DNA of 11,311 bases from Mycobacterium sp. (GTDB lineage: Bacteria; Actinomycetota; Actinomycetes; Mycobacteriales; Mycobacteriaceae): contig JAHBAP020000401.1 of the NCBI GenBank assembly GCA_018500005.2, positions 1-11,311 of the forward strand, read 5' to 3'. Numbering within the stretch: the first letter of the stretch is position 1; each line of letters opens with the position of its first letter. Under the pieces are notes generated by a model that was not told the DNA's origin, did not search any database, and was given only the letters and a program-made list of their open reading frames with translations. The position numbers and the translations under genes were made by a program. Of the stretch, positions 8,520 to 11,311 are shown piece by piece.

Positions 8520-9301
8520 TTCTTCGGTCCTTTCCGGAGGATGCTGGATCGGGTGAGAGTCGTTGAGATATCCACGGCGAGTTCGGAATTCCAGATCATG
8601 TGCAGTACAGCGGAGCGAGCCATCGCCGGCGGTCGGCTGCTTGGGGCGTCGAAGGCTTCGCCGAGCGTCCTTCCCTCAAGACGCATCTGGCGGAGCTCGC
8701 AGAGTAGCGCAGGATCGAACAAGCGGGCGTTTCGATAGCCGGCCAGAAACCTGACGTTTTGAAGCTCGACCGCAGGCGCTTCAGACCAGACTTCGTAACG
8801 CCATCCGCGTGACTCCACCAGCTTGCGGGTCCAGTCCAAGGTGAACCGGACCTTCGGCTTCTCCAGCTGCCAGGCGGGCTTGACGTCGATGACGGCAGGA
8901 ACGTCGTTGGTAATGAGAAGGAAGTCTGGGATGTGCTTCCGCTGCCTGCGGTTGACCACCGTCGTCAACAGAAACGGCTGAGCGACAATCCGAGTGACCG
9001 TCGGATCGAAGTCAGCCAGCATCAGCCGCGCCAGTTCGAGCCGCGACTCGTAGATCACGTGCCCCGTGTTGGTCGACGACCAATACGTGCCCGAATAGTG
9101 CCGCTGATCCATGTACCACCGGAAAGTGCGCCACGGCGCGGCTTGGGCGAGGAGGCTTCCGGTCGCCACCGCCCAGTCGATCGAGTGCTCCTCGAGGGTG
9201 TCCGCGTTCCGCAGGAATACGCGGGCATTTGATGGCGAACCCAGGGGTTCGATTGAATCCGCGGTGCCCTCCGCGGATGAAGAAGGTGAAGGCTGGCTCA
9301 T
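8516..9301 (-). CDS. tnsA: TnsA-like endonuclease subunit of the heteromeric transposase
   Basis: TnsA makes the 5'-strand cuts at the element ends, so that with TnsB the element is fully excised (cut-and-paste) instead of forming a cointegrate. The protein has 261 residues, near the Tn7 length of 273. A PD-(D/E)XK-like active site is visible: E85 (YESRLELARL, with E89 as alternative), D126 (HIPDFLL) and K141 (VIDVKPA). These correspond in order and spacing to E63, D114 and K132 of Tn7 TnsA. The first 40 or so residues are Ser/Pro/Glu-rich and probably disordered. No Shine-Dalgarno sequence precedes ATG 9301, but a -10-like TAGCGT sits 6 nt before it, which fits a leaderless transcript. A later start cannot be excluded. 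It is the first gene of the tnsA-B-C-tniQ operon. Confidence 0.92.
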   Translation of the reverse strand: MSQPSPSSSAEGTADSIEPLGSPSNARVFLRNADTLEEHSIDWAVATGSLLAQAAPWRTFRWYMDQRHYSGTYWSSTNTGHVIYESRLELARLMLADFDPTVTRIVAQPFLLTTVVNRRQRKHIPDFLLITNDVPAVIDVKPAWQLEKPKVRFTLDWTRKLVESRGWRYEVWSEAPAVELQNVRFLAGYRNARLFDPALLCELRQMRLEGRTLGEAFDAPSSRPPAMARSAVLHMIWNSELAVDISTTLTRSSILRKGPKK

Positions 9302-9307
9302 CTGTCG

Positions 9308-9313
9308 ACGCTA
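9308..9313 (-). promoter_or_regulatory. -10-like element for a leaderless tnsA transcript
   Basis: TAGCGT on the minus strand fits the TANNNT pattern of actinobacterial -10 boxes and is exactly 6 nt from the A of the tnsA ATG. Transcription from that A would give a leaderless mRNA, a common arrangement in mycobacteria, and would explain the missing ribosome binding site. No clear -35 box is seen. Confidence 0.4.
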
Positions 9314-9373
9314 TGCCCAGAATGGCGCCCGAGATCCGCCCGCCGAGGACAAAAATTCCCTGCAGACCCCACT

Positions 9374-9393
9374 GGGACAGGGGACGTGTCACC
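9374..9393 (-). repeat. Repeat B (proximal), candidate TnsB binding site or operator
   Basis: On the minus strand it reads GGTGACACGTCCCCTGTCCC. It matches repeat A (9463-9480) at 17 of 18 positions once a 2-nt gap is allowed after GGTGAC. It lies 73-92 nt before the tnsA start and has the same orientation as repeat A, at 89 nt distance. Several spaced TnsB sites near the end next to tnsA are typical of Tn7-like elements. Confidence 0.5.
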
Positions 9394-9462
9394 TTCCCAG
9401 TTAGCAGGCGGTTTTTCCCATCACGCCCTATCGGGGCCGCCTGAAAGACCGCCACCGTTCAG

Positions 9463-9480
9463 GGGACAGCGGACGTCACC
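9463..9480 (-). repeat. Repeat A (distal), candidate terminal TnsB site near the right end
   Basis: On the minus strand it reads GGTGACGTCCGCTGTCCC, the partner of repeat B. It contains the palindrome GACGTC. A TGT, the usual first bases of Tn7-like ends, starts at 9468 inside the repeat. The outer edge lies 26 nt after the stop codon of the nuclease-like gene. It could instead be an operator for the tns promoter. Confidence 0.5.
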
Positions 9481-9505
9481 GTAGGCCGGATCCGCGCTGT
9501 TGCAG

Positions 9506-10051
9506 TCAGCTGCCGGGATTGACCGCGGCTGCCTTGTGAATGGCGGCGCTGAGTTCGTCGTATGTGCACGGGTACCGACAAAGGGCTTTCAGCGGTCCGA
9601 GCCGAATCGTCTTCTGCACCGGCACGTCATTGTTGAGAACACTCGTCGACAGCACGTAGAACTCCCATTGCTCGACGTCGAGCGGGTCGACAGGGCGGTC
9701 CGTACCGGTGAGCAGACAGAAGACATACACCTGGGCGCTGCGGCATGGACTCGTCACGTAAGTGTCGGTCTCGGCGTCCCAGCCCGTTCTGGGGGCGATG
9801 TCGAACGCGATCTCGGAGGGCCGGGCCTGCTTCCACGCTTGCACGTAGGCCGCCGACTTCACTTCCACCCCGAAACCGTCTACCCCGATACGTCCGACGC
9901 GGAGGTCGACCTTGTCCCATTCGATGCGCTTCGTGTCGCCAATGCCGAGTGCGGTGGCCACCATGTACTCGGCCAGGACTCCGCGGGTGGTGTTCGTGAG
10001 TAGGTTGTCGTACGCCCAGGCCTGGAATTCCTGTTTGTTCAAGTAAGTCAT
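9506..10051 (-). CDS. Putative PD-(D/E)XK nuclease-fold protein, function unknown
   Basis: The 181-residue protein has the order of conserved residues of PD-(D/E)XK nucleases: E28 in the helix GVLAEYMVATALG, D49 in WDKVDLRV, and E63-V-K65 in GFGVEVKSAAYVQAW, with Q71 downstream. The middle (QVYVFCLLTGTDRPVDPLD followed by QWEFYVLS) resembles a conserved family of uncharacterised island proteins that I recall but cannot name. No signal peptide or membrane segment is seen, so it is probably cytoplasmic. ATG 10051 has a G-rich stretch (GGGGGC) about 7 nt upstream. It points toward tnsA and ends 26 nt before repeat A, the same relation glmS has to the right end of Tn7. It may therefore be the attachment gene, a cargo gene or an unrelated island gene. 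The nuclease fold is inferred from motifs only, and its substrate is unknown. Confidence 0.7.
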   Translation of the reverse strand: MTYLNKQEFQAWAYDNLLTNTTRGVLAEYMVATALGIGDTKRIEWDKVDLRVGRIGVDGFGVEVKSAAYVQAWKQARPSEIAFDIAPRTGWDAETDTYVTSPCRSAQVYVFCLLTGTDRPVDPLDVEQWEFYVLSTSVLNNDVPVQKTIRLGPLKALCRYPCTYDELSAAIHKAAAVNPGS

Positions 10052-10134
10052 CGTCGAGCCCCCATCGCTTGAGCGGTTCCCTTACCCAGCGTCCCCCCGC
10101 GCGGCCCAGTCGGGACCATCGACGCCAAAACGCC

Positions 10135-10437
10135 TCAGTCCCAGAGGATCATGCCACCAACCTGCACCCGCTGTACCTCGCAACTCGGGCAGGACTTCCG
10201 ATCCCATCGCGGACTATCCGCCCCGCATGTCTCGCAAGGGAAACTCGGTGTGTTCCGAATGTCGGAGGTGATCTTCTCGCCGCGCGCAAGATTGACTCCC
10301 GCCCTGGCTCCGCCGATTCCGTGCACAGAGCAGACAACTGGGGTGAACACCTCACCGATCATTCCGCAGTTGAAATCCTCACTTGCGGTGAACCGATGTC
10401 CACACTCGCGGCACTCGTATTTATGCGCTATTCCCAT
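10135..10437 (-). CDS. Small zinc-ribbon protein, hypothetical
   Basis: This 100-residue protein starts MGIAHKYECRECGHRF. It has three CxxC knuckles at residues 9-12, 68-71 and 83-86, plus C24 and C36, so it can form one or two zinc ribbons. The first knuckle resembles FmdB-like ribbons (YxCxxCGxxF). Such proteins are often DNA-, RNA- or protein-binding, and similar small ribbons are common in actinobacterial phages and islands; the actual role is unknown. ATG 10437 is chosen because GGAAGG lies about 8 nt upstream and the zinc ribbon begins right after it. The same frame stays open further upstream, but that part lies antiphase over the HAD gene and is a shadow. It follows the HAD gene after 61 nt containing a strong hairpin. 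Confidence 0.7.
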   Translation of the reverse strand: MGIAHKYECRECGHRFTASEDFNCGMIGEVFTPVVCSVHGIGGARAGVNLARGEKITSDIRNTPSFPCETCGADSPRWDRKSCPSCEVQRVQVGGMILWD

Positions 10438-10461
10438 TGCACGGCCCTTCCCTGTTTCAGG

Positions 10462-10489
10462 CCCAGGTCCGGCGGTGCGCCGAACCGGG
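10462..10489 (-). terminator. Strong hairpin between the HAD and zinc-ribbon genes
   Basis: GGTCCGGCG (10466-10474) and CGCCGAACC (10478-10486) form a 9-bp stem with a single G-T wobble and a 3-nt loop. CCC (10462-10464) and GGG (10487-10489) extend it across one bulged A. It begins 10 nt after the HAD stop codon. No T-tract follows, as is common for actinobacterial terminators. It could also act as an attenuator before the zinc-ribbon gene. Confidence 0.5.
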
Positions 10490-10498
10490 CCATGGATG

Positions 10499-10972
10499 TC
10501 ACGCGCGCACACTCCCGGCCAGCGGGACCACCTCGCCCCCGTCGAGGACCAACGCGACAGCGATACCGGCTTCGCTCCACAGTTCGACAATCTCGGGGTC
10601 ATCGTCAATGGCCGCGCGGACGTCGTACGCCGCCAGCAGATGGCGGCGGATTTCTCGTTTGACGTCGATGTTGGACCGGAGGTCGCCGTCGCCGCGCATG
10701 TAAATGGCCGCGGGTCGGACCGGAAGATGTTCCAGCAGCCAATGATCGGTGAGATCGCGGGCCCACGCATCTCTGCCCGTGACGATGAGGATCTCGTGTC
10801 CCTGGCGGTGAAACTCCAGGCACCAGTTGACCACCGCAGCGTGCGGCGGGCACTGCGCACAGGCGTGATGGAAGGCAGCGAATCCGTCCGCTTCGGCCTG
10901 AAGGTGGGCCACCGCACTGACATCGCACAACGTGCCGTCCATATCGACAATGACTGCCGGCCTGCGGTTCAA
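10499..10972 (-). CDS. HAD-superfamily phosphatase, similar to the polynucleotide kinase 3'-phosphatase domain
   Basis: The HAD motifs are all visible, numbered from the first residue after start TTG 10972: motif I DMDGT at about 10-14, motif II T65 in LIVTGR, motif III K105 in VKREI, and motif IV DDD at about 123-125. The pattern of VTGR, a WL helix, YMR, GDLRSN, VKREI and DDDPEIVELW matches the phosphatase half of T4-type polynucleotide kinase. Such stand-alone domains occur in many actinobacteriophages. It would remove 3'-phosphates from nucleic acid ends, although other phosphomonoesters are possible. A GAGGAGG site at 10977-10983 favours TTG 10972 (4-nt spacing) or GTG 10975; the frame is open up to GTG 11014, which would overlap the leader and has no good ribosome site. 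No kinase domain is attached. The substrate is inference; the HAD family is secure. Confidence 0.82.
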   Translation of the reverse strand: MNRRPAVIVDMDGTLCDVSAVAHLQAEADGFAAFHHACAQCPPHAAVVNWCLEFHRQGHEILIVTGRDAWARDLTDHWLLEHLPVRPAAIYMRGDGDLRSNIDVKREIRRHLLAAYDVRAAIDDDPEIVELWSEAGIAVALVLDGGEVVPLAGSVRA

Positions 10973-10976
10973 CACC

Positions 10977-10983
10977 CCTCCTC
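10977..10983 (-). promoter_or_regulatory. Shine-Dalgarno site of the HAD gene
   Basis: GAGGAGG on the minus strand is the strongest ribosome binding site in the window. It places the HAD start at TTG 10972 (4-nt gap from GGAGG) or GTG 10975, not at GTG 11014, for which the site would be inside the coding region. Confidence 0.5.
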
Positions 10984-11025
10984 GGTCCGGATAACAATGT
11001 GGGCGGCGAAACACTCACGCCTACA

Positions 11026-11050
11026 GCGGGATCGGCAAATCCGAGCCCGC
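11026..11050 (-). terminator. Hairpin after the partial upstream gene, flanked by CTACAG repeats
   Basis: GCGGG (11026-11030) pairs with CCCGC (11046-11050), and TCGG (11032-11035) pairs with CCGA (11041-11044), with one A-G mismatch and a 5-nt loop. It lies 18 nt after the stop codon of the partial gene and fits a terminator without a T-tract. The hexamer CTACAG flanks it as a direct repeat at 11021-11026 and 11053-11058. Confidence 0.45.
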
Positions 11051-11068
11051 AACTACAGATTTCCGCGG

Positions 11069-11311
11069 CTACCTGGACAGCTCGAACACTTCTCCCCTGA
11101 TCGCCCAGTCGCCACGACCGGGTTCCGGTTCGGCGGCAAGCAACTCCCCAGCGACGCAGAAGTGGTCAGAGGGATCCCACTTGACACCCTTCAGGTAAGG
11201 GGAGACCAGCCGTGGCACCCCACCCAGCACGGCGGCCCGCGGATCACGCAGCAGTCTTTCGATCTCCTGCTCGGTATCGTCGTTCCTTCCGCCCTGCGGG
11301 GGAAGGTATTC
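11069..11311 (-). CDS. C-terminal 80 residues of an unrecognised protein (partial)
   Basis: The frame is open from the window edge to TAG at 11069-11071. The fragment starts EYLPPQGGRNDDTEQEIERL and ends GEVFELSR. It is soluble and acidic-to-mixed, with a middle of GGVPRLVSPYLKGVKWDPSD and no membrane segment or recognisable motif. The codon pattern and the hairpin downstream support real coding. I do not recognise the family. It lies upstream of and in line with the HAD and zinc-ribbon genes, which hints at a phage- or island-derived gene set, but this is inference. Confidence 0.6.
   Translation of the reverse strand, partial: EYLPPQGGRNDDTEQEIERLLRDPRAAVLGGVPRLVSPYLKGVKWDPSDHFCVAGELLAAEPEPGRGDWAIRGEVFELSR

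Larger units (their letters stand above)
2559..9480 (-). mobile_element. Tn7-like transposition module (tnsABC-tniQ plus candidate right end); outer limits not fixed
   Basis: Four coupled genes, tnsA, tnsB, tnsC and tniQ, form a full Tn7-type module with intact active sites. The upper limit given is the outer edge of the distal repeat in front of tnsA, where a right end would be expected. The lower limit is only the end of tniQ. The true left end should lie beyond the helicase cargo, outside the window. I found no matching inverted end or target-site duplication between tniQ and the helicase. No tnsE, cas gene, CRISPR or resolvase is present in the window. Confidence 0.75.

Noticed and set aside
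7876..9231. Shared 13-mer ACGCGGGCATTTG at 7876-7888 and 9219-9231
   Set aside because: The copies lie inside tnsB and tnsA coding sequence with unrelated flanks, and a single 13-base match can arise by chance at this composition.
9012..9455. Minus-strand frame of 147 residues covering the gap before tnsA
   Set aside because: It overlaps tnsA out of frame, shows no domain and lacks a ribosome binding site; the gap is better read as regulatory or end sequence.
10052..10134. Inverted repeat GCGTC/GACGC between the zinc-ribbon and nuclease-like genes as a terminator
   Set aside because: The stem is only 5 bp and interrupted, which is expected by chance in such GC-rich sequence.
10438..10950. 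In-frame upstream extension of the zinc-ribbon gene to a 271-residue protein
   Set aside because: The added part is the HAD gene read in another frame, has no motif, and contains a strong hairpin; ATG 10437 has a good ribosome binding site.
1..11311. CRISPR array, guide RNA or Cas genes that would make this a CRISPR-associated transposon
   Set aside because: No spaced identical repeats and no Cas motifs were seen, and the TniQ is the long TnsD type with its own DNA-binding domains.

Overview
The window looks like actinobacterial DNA, probably from the Mycobacterium/Rhodococcus/Gordonia group. It is GC-rich throughout, uses GTG or TTG as possible starts, and one gene has the spacing of a leaderless mRNA. 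No rRNA, tRNA or housekeeping gene is present to fix the species. Every gene I support lies on the minus strand, so the biological reading direction runs from high to low coordinates. No stretch longer than 300 bases lacks a gene; the largest gap is 9302-9505.

Right part (11311 to 9506, the upstream side). An unrecognised partial gene is followed by a small HAD phosphatase related to the phosphatase half of polynucleotide kinase, a 100-residue zinc-ribbon protein, and a 181-residue protein with a PD-(D/E)XK nuclease signature. The first three have a phage- or island-like flavour. Two strong hairpins separate these genes.

Centre (9505 to 2559). This is a complete Tn7-like transposition operon in the order tnsA, tnsB, tnsC, tnsD/tniQ. 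The genes are translationally coupled, with overlaps of 4 and 1 nt and a 7-nt gap. All catalytic residues are visible: the TnsA nuclease triad, the TnsB DD(35)E triad, and the TnsC Walker A and B motifs. The TniQ protein is a long TnsD-type target selector of 879 residues. It carries an N-terminal zinc finger, three helix-turn-helix segments and, at its extreme C-terminus, a LysR-type winged helix without an effector domain. No tnsE, cas gene, CRISPR or resolvase is present, so the element most likely moves by cut-and-paste to a DNA site read by this one selector. The 204-bp gap before tnsA holds two near-identical copies of an 18-20 bp motif, a candidate for TnsB binding sites at the right end. 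The gap starts 26 nt after the stop codon of the nuclease-like gene, a layout like that of glmS and Tn7.

Left part (2558 to 1). A 158-bp gap with a plausible promoter leads into the first 800 codons of a very large superfamily 2 helicase (COG1205/YprA-like, of the kind found in Druantia and related defence loci). It runs off the window. Its position directly behind tniQ is where Tn7-like elements carry cargo, so a defence cargo is a reasonable hypothesis. The left end of the transposon was not found in the window.
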